From Sabellastarte sp. h YS-2021 (lineage: Eukaryota > Annelida > Polychaeta > Sabellida > Sabellidae), in the NCBI GenBank assembly GCA_964017235.1, contig OZ024929.1, positions 157,899,609 through 157,963,608 on the forward strand: a stretch of 64,000 bases of DNA, in the 5' to 3' direction. The notes under the pieces are model-generated. The model was not told the origin of the DNA. It ran no database searches and worked only from the letters and a program-made list of their open reading frames with translations. How positions within the stretch are numbered: position 1 is the first letter of the stretch; each line of letters begins with the position of its first letter. Below, piece by piece: positions 20,955 to 31,735 of this stretch. A program made the position numbers and the translations under genes.

Positions 20955-21640
20955 GACCTCTATAGAATCCGTCCCCTCTTAGACCTTAACACATCAGTTC
21001 TTCTAGCAAATGCTTTGGTGAGCAGCAGACTGGACTACTGCAATTCCTTATTCTTATCACTTACAGATTTTGAGTTAAGAAGATTGCAGTTAGTCCAAAA
21101 CTCACTCTGTAGGGTTGTCACCCGGTCCTCCAAATACTGTCACATTACCCCTCAATTAAAAAAACTGCATTGGCTCCCTATCAAATACAGGATACAATTT
21201 AAAATTGGTCTCATCACATACAAAACTCTCAACCAGGGTGAACCAGTTTACCTTAGAGAATTAATTCATCCCTACACTTCTTTCAGGAACACAAGGCGAA
21301 GTACCTCCAAACTCAAATTCCTTCACACTCCCACTTTCAACCGTAAGGTTCATAAATCAGTCAAACATTTCTCCAATTCTTTCAGTCACTATGCCCCAGT
21401 TCTCTGGAACTCCTTCCCCTTCCAAATAAGAAATAGCCCCTCTGTCACATCTTTCAGGAAACACCTCAAAACCCACCTCTTTAATTCTAGTTTTCCAACT
21501 TAGTTTCCTTCCCTCTTGGTCACACCCACAACTCTGGATTACTGACCTTGAACGCCCCTTGATAATGATTTTGTTAAGTCAGCGCACTGAGTTCCCCTTT
21601 GTGGGGAAGATATTGCACCTGCAAATCAGTAGATTAGATT
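20955..21640 (+). mobile_element. 5'-truncated LINE (L2/CR1-like) fragment
   Basis: This is the C-terminal end of a non-LTR retrotransposon RT protein: SSRLDYCNSL, LQLVQNSLCRVVT, LHWLPIKYRIQFKIGLITYK, PVLWNSFPFQIRN and FRKHLKTHLFNS, stopping at 21503. It is followed by a 3' UTR-like stretch (GCGCACTGAGTTCCCC...). The endonuclease and RT core are absent, as is usual for 5'-truncated insertions. It lies in the third visible FAH intron, in the sense direction. Confidence 0.85.
21015..21503 (+). pseudogene. LINE RT C-terminal domain fragment
   Basis: An open frame of about 162 codons in the post-thumb region of L2/CR1-type polymerases. It has no start of its own and depends on upstream sequence that is no longer there. 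Confidence 0.82.
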
Positions 21641-21659
21641 CAATTTTTATTGCGTTCTG

Positions 21660-22211
21660 GTTTTAGGTAAAGGTTATATTAAATACCTCCTATGCATTAA
21701 CATGGATTTTTTTTGTATGTAAGACATTGGTAGCTGTCAACAATACATTTTACAACTAAAATTGATATCTCAATATTGATACATAAAAAGGAGTTTCATC
21801 TCAGTATTTAACTGCATTTCAGTCCCAACTCAAAGGTGAACACACCTAAATTTGTAATTATAACAACCACAACGCTTACATCGACTCTTTGTGAATCTGA
21901 AGTGGAATAGCTTCATTATGTAGTGACTAGTAGTTCAGACATTAAATAATTCCTCGTGTTTAAAAAAAAATATGCAGTGTAACTGTTATAAATATATGAC
22001 AAATATATTTAACCTATAATTCATGTTAGATCATCACAAAGGAAATCTTCCCTTGGTTTCCCAAAATAAAAGTAATAGCTACAGAAAAATGCATTAAAGT
22101 TTATTACATAAATCAGATGCATAGAAAATATCTTTTCCTTTGGGAAAATGTCTATTTACAAGCAGACTCAAGCAATATGTACATCTTTATATTTGTTGGG
22201 TAATTCAACAG
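21660..22211. other. Unannotated intron sequence
   Basis: AT-rich intron sequence. I see no gene or repeat other than poly(A)-rich patches. Confidence 0.4.
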
Positions 22212-22329
22212 GAGCAGAATACCTTCGGCAGTATGCTGGAGTTGAGTTGGAAGGGCAGTCGTGCAGTTGAACTTGGAAATGGTGTCACCAGAAAGTTTCT
22301 GCAAGACGGGGATGAGGTCATTATGACAG
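22212..22329 (+). CDS. FAH: FAH exon (4 of 5 visible)
   Basis: It reads [17 protein letters not shown] then [19 protein letters not shown] and IMT plus one base. It matches [14 protein letters not shown] and GQTRKFLLDGDEVIITG of vertebrate FAH. The first Glu of SMLELSW corresponds to catalytic E364. The acceptor is CAACAG at 22206-22211 and the donor GTAATT at 22330. Confidence 0.96.
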
Positions 22330-22609
22330 GTAATTGATTTTCAATTACCATAATTAACCGAAACATTGCCCAGGTTTCAATATATATGTAGCAGGCATGT
22401 CTCTGTCCCTATCTTGTAACCATCCCTTTGTCTGTCAGCAGCATTGGCAGTGTCAGAGTCCTACATTTATTTCTAGAAAACTCAAAAAAATTATTTTCAG
22501 GCATGTTTTATCATAATGTAACATGGAGTCCTTCCTACTTATGATTTAAAACTTTACATTTTTAAAGAAAATTTTAATCGTATCCCTAATATGAGTATGT
22601 TGCCATCTG

Positions 22610-22685
22610 TTTTTGAAATACCCGTCGTGATATGACCTGTACAGTGTTGAAAGCGACGTAAAACCCCAAATAAATAAATAATAAT
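22610..22685 (+). mobile_element. SINE 3' tail fragment
   Basis: ATATGACCTGTACAGTGTTG, AAAGCGACGTAAAA and CCCCAAATAAATAAAT match the tail of the SINE at 11430-11665. The tRNA-like head is missing. Confidence 0.65.
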
Positions 22686-22867
22686 TGAAATACAGGGCTG
22701 TAAATATTGAATATACTGGAATATCCTGTCACAGTCACACAACAGTAACCAAACATTGTCAAGGACACAAAACTGCTAATGTTATTCTAGACTATGGTTA
22801 GTTATTCAAAAGATGAGTTTAAAGTCTAAATAAACACTGTTTAGACATATGTCTGCTTTAATTTTAG

Positions 22868-22944
22868 GTTACTGTGAAGGTGATGGCTTTAGGGTGGGCT
22901 TCGGAGAATGCATTGGTAAAGTGATGCCAGCCAATCCCCTGTGA
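22868..22944 (+). CDS. FAH: FAH last exon with stop codon
   Basis: With the carried-over base it reads [20 protein letters not shown] then PANPL and TGA at 22942-22944. It matches the vertebrate end [20 protein letters not shown]. The acceptor is ATTTTAG at 22861-22867. Confidence 0.96.
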
Positions 22945-22979
22945 GAACCAAGATGTTTCTCATGAAGAAACTGTAAAAG

Positions 22980-22985
22980 AATAAA
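22980..22985 (+). terminator. FAH poly(A) signal
   Basis: AATAAA lies 36 nt after the FAH stop codon, so the 3' UTR is probably under 70 nt. Confidence 0.7.
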
Positions 22986-22989
22986 GAAG

Positions 22990-23900
22990 TGCTTGTGTAA
23001 AATCAACATTTATTTTCTGAGGAATATATTACTATACCAAGCATAAGCCTTGTTGAAAGCTGTGAAATATTATTTATTACATGTATATTATCCATTTGAC
23101 AGTATTAAAGTATGAACAAGCCATTGATTATCAATAATATCCAATGTTTCTTTATATTTTACAAATTTATTTTATGTGTATTCACATGAAAGCAAAACAT
23201 AGTCTATAAAATGCAAAAATTTTATTGTATCTATATCTATGTTATTTAATTCTAATGGCAGCTAATGGAATAAATGCAGTGAAACTAAATAATGAGTCTG
23301 CATTAAGGACAACTCTCAAAAGTGGAACTCTCATACATCTTATTCGCATAAACCGAAAGATGTAAGATATAATTTTATGTTGTTCCCTTGTGATCTCTTG
23401 TGCTTTAGTGGGTTGACTGTGAGATGTCCTATCCAAACCTACAAAAAGATTTGCAGCGCCTTTATTTCTTACAAGTAGCCCTTGCATTGTAAACCTCTAG
23501 GTACAAAAATAAACACAACAGAAGAGTGGCTAAGTATTGGAGCCCCCATGGACCTTAAATGAGAGGTTTAAAGTCAAATCTGAATTGGTCAAAATATTTG
23601 CAACCCATTATTTCTTAGTTTTCCTCGTATTTCAAACCTATACAACTAAATTTCTCCAAGTTGTGGCAGGCCTGTTCCTTGTTTCAAGCTAAAGTAGGGT
23701 TAAAACAAATAAGAGAAATAGGAGGGTTTTAGGTATAGAAACCTGATTTGACCTAAGATTAAAAGGTCAAATAGGACCAAGCCAAAGTTTCTATATACTA
23801 GTTTTTCAAAACCCTCATTTGACTTTTAAGCACCTTTTGGGCATCAAGAAATGACTTTTGTGTCGCAAGGATTTATGCTGCGTGGCATATAGGGATTGCT
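22990..23900. other. Intergenic sequence downstream of FAH
   Basis: I see no convincing gene here. The stretch is AT-rich and the open frames are short and featureless. Confidence 0.4.
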
Positions 23901-24231
23901 TCGTCATCCAATTTTGTGGCGTCGTCTGTCATCGTCACACTTTGTATTCCGGACAGTATCTCAAAAATGGCTTGTCAGATTTAATTCAAATTTGGCGTGT
24001 GGATGTAACTGCTTATTAGGGTGTGCTGTATAGTTTGGTTACCTTAAACTCCGACTAGCAAGATACTTATATTGAGTTCAAGTTTTTCGTTTCCAGACAA
24101 TATCTCCAAAATGGCTTGATGGAATCAATTCAAATTTGGCATGTGGTTGTAACTAGTTTTGAAGGTGTGCCCTATTTTAAGGTGACCTTAAACTCCCACG
24201 TATAAAAAACTTATGTCCAGTTTACACTTTT

Positions 24232-24260
24232 ACCCCACAGCCCTTAAGGGCTGTCGGGGT
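24232..24260. repeat. Strong hairpin CAGCCCTTAAGGGCTG
   Basis: A nearly perfect 29-nt inverted repeat: ACCCC, then CAGCCCTTAAGGGCTG, then GGGGT. It marks the change from the CTTAAACTCCC repeats to the following block, as a transposon-end hairpin would. Confidence 0.6.
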
Positions 24261-24285
24261 ATCGTTTTCACCCATGGTGTCCGGA

Positions 24286-24306
24286 GGGGGGGGGGGGGGG
24301 GGGGGG
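24286..24306. repeat. G21 homopolymer run
   Basis: 21 consecutive guanines, 26 bp after the hairpin; prone to G-quadruplex formation and to length errors in assembly. Confidence 0.9.
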
Positions 24307-24319
24307 TGCGGCCATTGGG

Positions 24320-25075
24320 AAGAAGTTTGTCCGGCCTGTATCTCGGATACTGTAAGGTGTAGGAAGTTGATACTTGGTAGTAGTGCTGGGGCGATGTTTG
24401 CAAACTTCGGTATTATTGCTCGCTGGCTCACTGCCAATCAATGACCAGTAAAATTTAAGTACAACCGATGTTTGCTAAATTCATTTCTTTGTAGCCTTTT
24501 GGTCACAATAAAACACCAACCGTATTAATATTTTATTTTTAAAAATCTGAAATATTCATCAGTTAAAATGACAAAGCTAGCCGTGAATGCAATAAAAATA
24601 ACGTAAATAGAAACAACTTGGGGTTTTCCCACTGTTGTCAAGGTAATCATAAAATTAGCCAATCACAAGTGGAGATACATCAAGCATGGTCTGTTAGTGA
24701 GGGAGACGTCTGTGAATGGCTTTTAGATTATATTTTGGTTATATTTGTGGTAATTTGTGTGTATTTTATTTGTTATTATTTAATATTTGATTTTTCTGTT
24801 TGGTTTACAATTTCAACTCCATAATCAGAAATGTTCAAAGTTTGCTCACAAATTTCCGATACGAACATCGACAGGTAAAGTCATGGCGATCTCCCAGCAC
24901 TACTTGGTAGGGACATTGGTTAGGGGGTGTAGGTGTGCAACATCATGGTGTGACCTTGAGTTTGAAAATCTTGTAAGGGCTATATCTCGGAAACCGTAAG
25001 GTGTAGGAAGTTGATATTTGGTAGGGACATTGGTTTGGGGGTGTAGGTGTGCAACGTCATGGTGTGACCTTGATT
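24320..25075 (+). repeat. GGTCA-type repeat units, sense copy
   Basis: Units include TATCTCGGAAACCGTAAGGT, GTAGGAAGTTGATA, TTGGTAGGGACATTGGTT and GTGTAGGTGTGCAAC. They are the reverse complement of the array at 57940-58985. Two to three units are present, with unrelated sequence at 24440-24830 between them. Confidence 0.75.
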
Positions 25076-25830
25076 TGAGCTTTGATGTTGCATATCTGAT
25101 GCTATTTATCTCTCTACAGGGATATCTAATACTATTTTATCTCTCTTACATCTCTCTTATATCTTTTTACTTGAATCTTGGTTGTTGCATCTTTGGATGT
25201 CTTTTGATGTAGATTAAGCACTGTTAAAGTTGTATTAGAATTCGCTAACCGCTTTACTTTTGCAACTTCCCATTATAACAGATGGTATTGCATCAAGTGA
25301 GCCACAGGTTTTGCCCCAACTCCACATAAAAGCATGTATTACCACATCTGTATGTATGGGTAATATTCAAAACATTCAAACCATAATTCGACCATACAAA
25401 TGAATAACAAAATGGGAGAAGTCTTAAAGCTTCATAATTTTTAGTCAACTTCATTGTGCTGTTTTAATACTTAATCTTTACATGCAGTTTCTTTCTCTTA
25501 GATGTTATTTTCTCTACTTTAACATTATTTAGACACTAACCATAATTCGACCATACAAATGAATAACAAAATGGGAGAAGTCTTAAAGCTTCATAATTTT
25601 TAGTCAACTTCATTGTGCTGTTTTAATACTTAATCTTTACATGCAGTTTCTTTCTCTTAGATGTTATTTTCTCTACTTTAACATTATTTAGACACTGACA
25701 CTGCTCTGAAAGTATCCCAATCTGTGTACTGTTTCAGTACTTCTATATCTCATGGTGTTGAAAACTATTTCTCCAGGCTGTGGGGTACGGGCATCTCTGA
25801 TGCTATTTTTTCTTTATCCATGGAGTATAC
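25075..25830 (+). repeat. Dispersed repeat unique part, sense copy
   Basis: Matches the reverse complement of 57440-57930 in several blocks (TGTGGGGTACGGGCATCTCTG; GTGAGCCACAG; GATGTAGATTAAGCACTGTT). It contains the 159-bp perfect duplication described separately. Confidence 0.75.
25379..25696. repeat. Perfect 159-bp tandem duplication
   Basis: 25379-25537 and 25538-25696 appear identical (starting AACCATAATTCGACCATAC, ending TTATTTAGACACT). The lack of differences points to a recent event or an assembly artefact. Confidence 0.9.
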
Positions 25831-28829
25831 TGAAAATAACTTCAGAAATTTCATTCAACTTTTGCATGTATATGTAACTGGTCATAGGTAAGTGCCATAC
25901 AATAAGGTGGCCTTAAACTCCCAGTAATAACGGAATTATATTTACTTAAGTTTGGTAATTTTTGAACAGTTTTTCAAATATTTTGCAATTCTACGCATGT
26001 TTCTGTGACAAACCTTGAACAGAACCTTCAGGAAAAGATTACCTTGAACTCGCTACAATATACAGCAATGCAAACAAACTTTGAGTTTAAAGTTAGGACA
26101 ATATTTTTGGTGTTCGGAAGATATTTATATGCTAATTAGGACTTTTTACATTGATATTCACCCTGTACATATATCTCCACCAAAAATGGTCTTTTTTGTA
26201 AAGTTATAGTAAATTGCTGATATTTTATAAACTTACGAGTTTAAGGTTGCATTAGTGTGTGTCACTTGCAGCTATGATGGAAGACATACATGGTCAGTGT
26301 CATCTTCACACTTACTTTCCAGACAGTATCTAAAAAATGGCTTGATATAAATTCCAATTTGGCATGTTGATGTAATTGTTCCTCAAGGTGTACCCTATTT
26401 AAGGTGACCTTAAACTCACAGTAGTAAGATACTTATATTGAGTTGAAGGTTTTTCGTTTCTGGACAGTATCTCACGAATGGGTTGACTGATTCAATTCAA
26501 ATTTGGCATGTGGTTGTGACTGTTTTTTTTCAAGGCGTGTCCTATTTTAAGGTGACCTTAAACTCTCGTATTAAAAAAGTTATGTTGAGTTTACATTATT
26601 TTTCAATAGAGTATACTGGAAATAACTTGAGAAATTTCATTCAAATCTTGCATGTATATGTAACTGGCCACAGGTAAGTGCCACACAGTAAGATGACCTT
26701 AAACTCCCAGTAATAACAGAATTATATTCACTTTTAAGTTTGGCAGTTTTTTAACAATATATCAAACACTGTGCAATTCTAAGCATCTTTCAAGTTTTGG
26801 ATGTAGCAAACTGTGAACAAAACCTACAGGAAAAGATTACCTTAAACTCCCTCACAGCTGCAAACTAACTTTAAGGTTGAGACAATTTTCTGGTGTTTGA
26901 AAGATATTTAAGACTTTATTCTTTGATATTCGTCATGTACATCCATCTACACCAAAAAAGTCTCTTTCGTAACGTTATAGTAAATTCCTGATATTTCAAA
27001 ACATGAGTTTAAGGTTGCATTACTTTTGTGTCATTATAGCAGGTATGTTGGAGGACAAATATGGTCAGTGTCGTCACAATTCCTTTCCAGAGAGTATCTC
27101 AAAAATGGCATGATGGATTAAATTCAAATTTGGCATGTGCATGTAACTGGTCCTCAAGGTGTGCCGTATTTTAAGGTGACCTCAAACTCCAAGTAGTAAC
27201 AGTTATATTGAGGTTAAGGTTTTTCGTTTCCAGACAGTATCTCAAAAATGGGTTGATGGATTTAATTCAAATTTACCATGTGGTTGTAACTAGTTTTGAA
27301 GGTGTGCCCTATTTTAAGGTGACCTTAAACTCCCATGTATAAAAAACTTATGTCCAGTTTACGTTTTTTCTTTCTCCATGGAGTATAAATTTGGCATGTT
27401 GTTGTTACTGGTTTTCAAGGTGTGCCCTATTCTAAGGTGACCTTAAACTCCCACATATATAAGTTATTTGTTGAGTTTACATTTTTTTCCACAGAATACA
27501 CTGAAAATAACTTTGAGAAATTTCATTCAAATTTTGCATGTATATGTAACTGGCCATAGATAAGTGTCATACAGCATAAGTTCCCAGTAATAAAAGAATT
27601 GTATCCACTTTAAGTTTGACTATTTTTGAACAGTATTTCAAATACTATCCAATTCTAGAACCTTCAGGAAAAGATTACCTTAAACTCTTTACCTTAAACT
27701 AACATTGACCTTAAGGTTGGAACAATTGTTTTGGTGTTTGGAAGATATTTGCCGAGATTTTTTCATTGATATTCATCATGTACATATATTTAGACAAAAG
27801 GAAAAAGGTCTCTTTTGTAAGGTTACAATAAATTGCTGATATTTTAGAAACTTATGAGTTTACGGTTGTGACAGTTTGGTGTCACTGAGCTGTGATGGAT
27901 CACCCATAGGACAACCTATATGTCAAAATTGCTTGTAGGATGAAATTCAAATTTGACATGTGGGTGTTGCTGGTCATTGATATGTGCCCTATTTTAAGAT
28001 GACCTTAAACTCCCATTTATATTGAATTTTACTTTTCCGATTTGTGGGCAATAGCTTAAAGATGACTTCACAGATTCAAATCAAATTTGTATGTGGGTGT
28101 AACTGGTCTTCAAGGTGTGGCCTTTTTTAAGGTGACCTTAAACTCCTAGTGATAACATAACTATATTGAATTTAAATTTTTCAATTTCTGGAGAGTATTT
28201 CAAATCTACATGACATATTTTATTTAAATTTGGTATGTTGATGTATCTAGTCCTGAAGGTGTGCCCTATTTTAAGGTGACCTTAAACTCCCATGTGTAAA
28301 AGAATGTTACTGAGCTCAACTTTTTCTGTGATTCCACAAAGTATACCAAAATGGCATGACATACTTGATCTATATTTTGCAGTTACATGTAACTGATGTT
28401 ACAGAAATGCCCTAAGACACATTTAAAGTTTGGCTATAAGTAACCTAGAACAGAGTCTACATGATTAACATGACCTTAAACTCTTAACATTTGCATTGAC
28501 TTACATTCAGTTTAAGGTAAGGACAAATTTTTTGGCAATATTAAAGTGATAGTTAAGAGTTTTCATTTAAATTAAACATGTACATGTATCTAGTCCAAAA
28601 CAGGATCTTTATTGTAATGTTACCATAAAAACCTGAAAGTTAAAGAAGTGAGTTTAAGGTTACAACTTATTTTAATTATTATATCCATCCTGCAGGACAT
28701 GAATATTATTTTGCCTTTCCCACTGAATCACCCTTCATTGCTGCTCATTTATAGGTACAGTTTGTTACGTGTCTTGGCTAAATTTGGTGTGGAGGTTTAA
28801 TGGCATGAGAGTTTGTGTGTGATTGCTTT

Positions 28830-29910
28830 CTTGGCAATATCTGGCAACAAGTGTTGCCATGGCAACACTTTTTCATGTTTCTTGGGCTTTAATATCTTTT
28901 TTGGGGTTCTTTGCAATGCAAACCCCTGCATGGATTGGAGCTGATTAACTTTTTAACGATAACTGGCAACAAGTATTGCCATGGCAACTTTTTTTTTGTT
29001 TCTTGGACTTACAAATATTTTTATGGGTTTTTGCTTTCCATATCCCTACGCAGTTTGGAGCTAATTAGTTTTTCGGCAACACCTGGCAACAAGTGTTGCC
29101 ATGTTTGCCATGGCAACACTTTTTCTTGTTTCTTCAGCTTAAAAGTCTTTCTTGGTGTTCTTTACACTCCAAACCCCTGCATGGATTGGTGCTGATTAGC
29201 TTTTCAATGATGCCTGGTAACAAGTGTTGCCATGGCAACACTTTTTTTTTGACTTACAAATATTTTTATGAGTTAGTTGTTTTCCGTACCCCTGCACAGA
29301 TTGGAGCTGATTAGTTTTTTGGCATCAACTGGCAGCAAGTGTTGCCATGGCAACACCTTTTTTGTTTCTTGTGCTTAAAAATCTTTCTTGGGTATCTTTG
29401 CATTCCAAACCCTTGCACAGATTTCAGATGATTAGTTTTTCGGCAACACCTGGGAACAAGTGTTGCCGTGGCAACACATTTTTGTTTCTTCGACTTACAA
29501 ATATTTTTATGTTTTTTTTTGCTTAACATATACCTATGCAGATTGGAGCTGATTAGTTTTTTGGCAACACCTGGCAACACTTTTTCTTGTTTCTTGGGCT
29601 TAAAAGTCTTTCTCGGTGTTCTTTACACTCCAAACCCCTGCATGGATTGGTGCTGATTAGCTTTTCATTGATGCCTGGCAACAAGTGTTGCCATGGCAAC
29701 ACTTTTTTTGTTTCTTGGACTCGTAAATATTTTTATGAGTTCTTTGCTTTCCGTACCCCTGCACAGACTGGAGCTGATTAGCTTTTTGGCAACACATGGC
29801 AACAAGTGGCAACACTGTTTTTTCTGTTTCTCTGACTTATATTTCTGTGGATTTTTTGCATTCCAAACCCCTGCATGAATAGGAGCTGGTTATCTTTTCA
29901 GCAATATCAG
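28830..29910. repeat. 120-bp tandem array with X-box palindromes
   Basis: About nine imperfect units of 115-122 bp contain CTGGCAACAAGTGTTGCC, ATGGCAACACTTTTT, TTTCTTGGACTTA, AAACCCCTGCATGGATTGG and AGCTGATTAG. Palindromes GTGTTGCCATGGCAACAC sit at 28851-28868, 29224-29241, 29339-29356 and 29685-29702, with variants at 28973, 29104 and 29460. GTTGCCATGGCAAC fits the RFX X-box consensus. Confidence 0.88.
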
Positions 29911-30183
29911 GCAGCTAGTGTTGGCATGGCTACACTTTTTTCTGTTTCTACATTGTGGATATAAAAAGTCCTGAAGAAGACCTGTATGGTAAAGTGACCT
30001 AACACTCCACAAGATTAGACAATGATCTTGCTTGTTTGCTCTCCCACAAAATGGTGGACAAATATAAGTCCTTCTTTTCTCCATGAAGAGAGGAGGCAGA
30101 CAAGACAGGACATCTTGCACAATTCATTAATTTGTATGGTCATATGACTAGCAGTTAACTTATATTTTTATTGCGTTAATACA

Positions 30184-30357
30184 TCCTATCCAATGGACAA
30201 TTGCTTTACCGGTCGGCGCGACCGGTCCCGCCAAACGCCAGAAAAAGATGTCCTGTACATAGTACCAGCAGGACCGGTCAGTAGTGTGCGTTCGCTAGGT
30301 GGCGCATCATACTTGCTTCCTATCTAGACAGAGTGACGTCAGTTCATCTTTTTCGTT
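30184..30357 (+). repeat. DIRS-B left ITR (copy at 30166)
   Basis: Reverse complement of 36009-36181, with a few mismatches. It contains TGACGTCA at 30334-30341. Confidence 0.92.
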
Positions 30358-30381
30358 TGGCGCGTGTAGTGTGCAGACGCG

Positions 30382-30477
30382 TTTTGAATTTTTTTTTTTT
30401 TTTAAACATATTTTATTCACAATTAGGCAACAATTGATTTAACAATTATATCAAGCCTTCTTGCAATTTTTTGAATT
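30382..30477 (-). mobile_element. Short retroposed insertion in DIRS-B leader
   Basis: About 87 bp beginning with a T16 run (30388-30403) interrupts the leader. It is bounded by TTTTGAATT direct repeats (30382-30390 and 30469-30477). The related leader at 7450 lacks it. The T-run at its left edge indicates a minus-strand poly(A) tail, as left by a LINE machinery. Confidence 0.65.
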
Positions 30478-30567
30478 TATCTCCAAGTTTGACGGAAACG
30501 CGGTTTATTCTACGAATTTAAGGCTTAATTTCATCTGACAATATATATATTGTGTTACTTATATATC

Positions 30568-31140
30568 ATGGCCTCTCCAGGATTTAAACGAGGCATTATC
30601 CAGCACTTTATAACCAGTTTTGAAGAATTTCTGTGTACTTGTCGTCGAGACGAAGTCGTGGGTGAGAGCTCGTGTGTCGTCCCTGCAGCATTCTTCTTCT
30701 GATCAGAGTCTTTATGTCCACGACTCACCCTCCATTTACTTCTTACTTAGTCGAGTAACACTGCGTGTATGTCGATGAGAAGATATTAGAAAGAAAGAAT
30801 AATGCATCGTCTGACGTCATCACTTCCAGCTTATGCTTATCACGTGACAGGGTCCTGGTCACGTGATACGCATTCAACAATGGAGGAATCGTGTTTTCAA
30901 CAGAAGTTTTAGAAGAAAAGACGAGCTTTTACTACTCAACACCCACTTTTTAACTGTCAAGAAGAAATCCAGCAACTCGTCTGTTGGCCTGAAGAAGTTA
31001 GATGACAAATAGTCATTGAACTCTGCGTTTTTTTGCCGGTGCCGGTCATGTGACTTCACAGATCTCAAGACAACTACCGGCAAGCAAATCCCCAGGCGTG
31101 ACTGGTTCAGCTGACAAGAAGTGATGAGTTTTTACCGGTA
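30568..31140 (+). pseudogene. DIRS-B gag start and unrecognised leader
   Basis: ATGGCCTCTCCAGG at 30568 matches the MASPG start of the other gag genes, but after about 12 codons the similarity ends. The following 500 bp has no long open frame. It includes TGACGTCAT and CACGTGA motifs at 30810-30870, like the repeats at 8380-9110. Confidence 0.6.
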
Positions 31141-31189
31141 CCAGTTCTGGTCAGACTACCGGTGGGGAGCACTAGTGATGAGTTTTACC

Positions 31190-31735
31190 AGTTCCAGTCT
31201 GTACAGACTACCGGTGGGTGCTGTTCCTGTGAAGAAACCCCTTCAGTGGTTGTCAGTGATCAGCCCTTTTTGATCCTGGAACCTCCACCAGAGGCCTTTC
31301 CACTGGTGGGACTGTTGGGGTACCGTTTCCAGTCATGTTCCTGTGAAGCTGTCAAGAAACCCCCCTTCAGTGGTTCCAGTGATCAGCCCTGTGTTGATAC
31401 TGGAACCTTCACCAGAGGCCTTTCCACTGGTGGGACTGTTGGGGGTACCGGTTCCGGTCTGTACAGACTACCGGTGGGTGCTGTTCCTGTGAAGAAACCC
31501 CTTCAGTGGTTGCCAGTGATCACCCCTTTTTGATCCTGGAACCTCCACCAGAGGCCTCTCCACTGGTGGGACTGTTGGGGTACCGGTTCCAGTCATGTTC
31601 CTGTGAAGCTGTCAAGGAACCCCCCCTTCAGTGGTTACCAGTGATCAGCCCTGTTTTGATACTGGAACCTCCACCAGAGGCCTTTCCACTGGTGTGACTG
31701 TTGGGGGTACCGGTTCCAGTCTTGTTCAGACCACC
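31190..31735. repeat. 130-bp tandem repeats, two alternating types
   Basis: CCAGAGGCCTTTCCACTGGT recurs about every 130 bp (near 31288, 31414, 31549 and 31676), while CTGTACAGACTACCGGTGGG recurs about every 260 bp. This gives a dimeric unit. It is followed by looser repeats. The frames through it are repeat artefacts. Confidence 0.85.

Larger units (their letters stand above)
642..22990 (+). other. Fumarylacetoacetase gene, 3' part (five exons)
   Basis: FAH hydrolyses 4-fumarylacetoacetate to fumarate and acetoacetate, the last step of tyrosine catabolism, in the cytosol. Five exons (420 nt in total, 139 codons plus stop) spell the C-terminal third of the family in order, with GT donors, AG acceptors and matching phases (1, 0, 0, 1). 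The family residues corresponding to human T350 (in ASGTISG) and E364 (in SMLELSW) are present. Intron lengths are about 11.8, 4.6, 5.0 and 0.54 kb; the first three hold nearly all the transposons in this part. Upstream exons were not found in 1-641 and must lie outside the window. Nothing in the visible coding part looks broken, so this is probably the active host gene. Confidence 0.95.
23900..28700 (+). repeat. Field of diverged tandem repeats
   Basis: Phrases such as GACAGTATCTCAAAAATGG, TTCAAATTTGGCATGTG, GGTGTGCCCTATTTTAAGGT and GACCTTAAACTCCCA recur many times with variable spacing (roughly 130-280 bp). A second component (GGAAAAGATTACCTTAAACT) alternates with it at 26030-27900. Old, heavily mutated, non-coding. 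An unrelated block (24230-25830) interrupts it. Confidence 0.7.
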
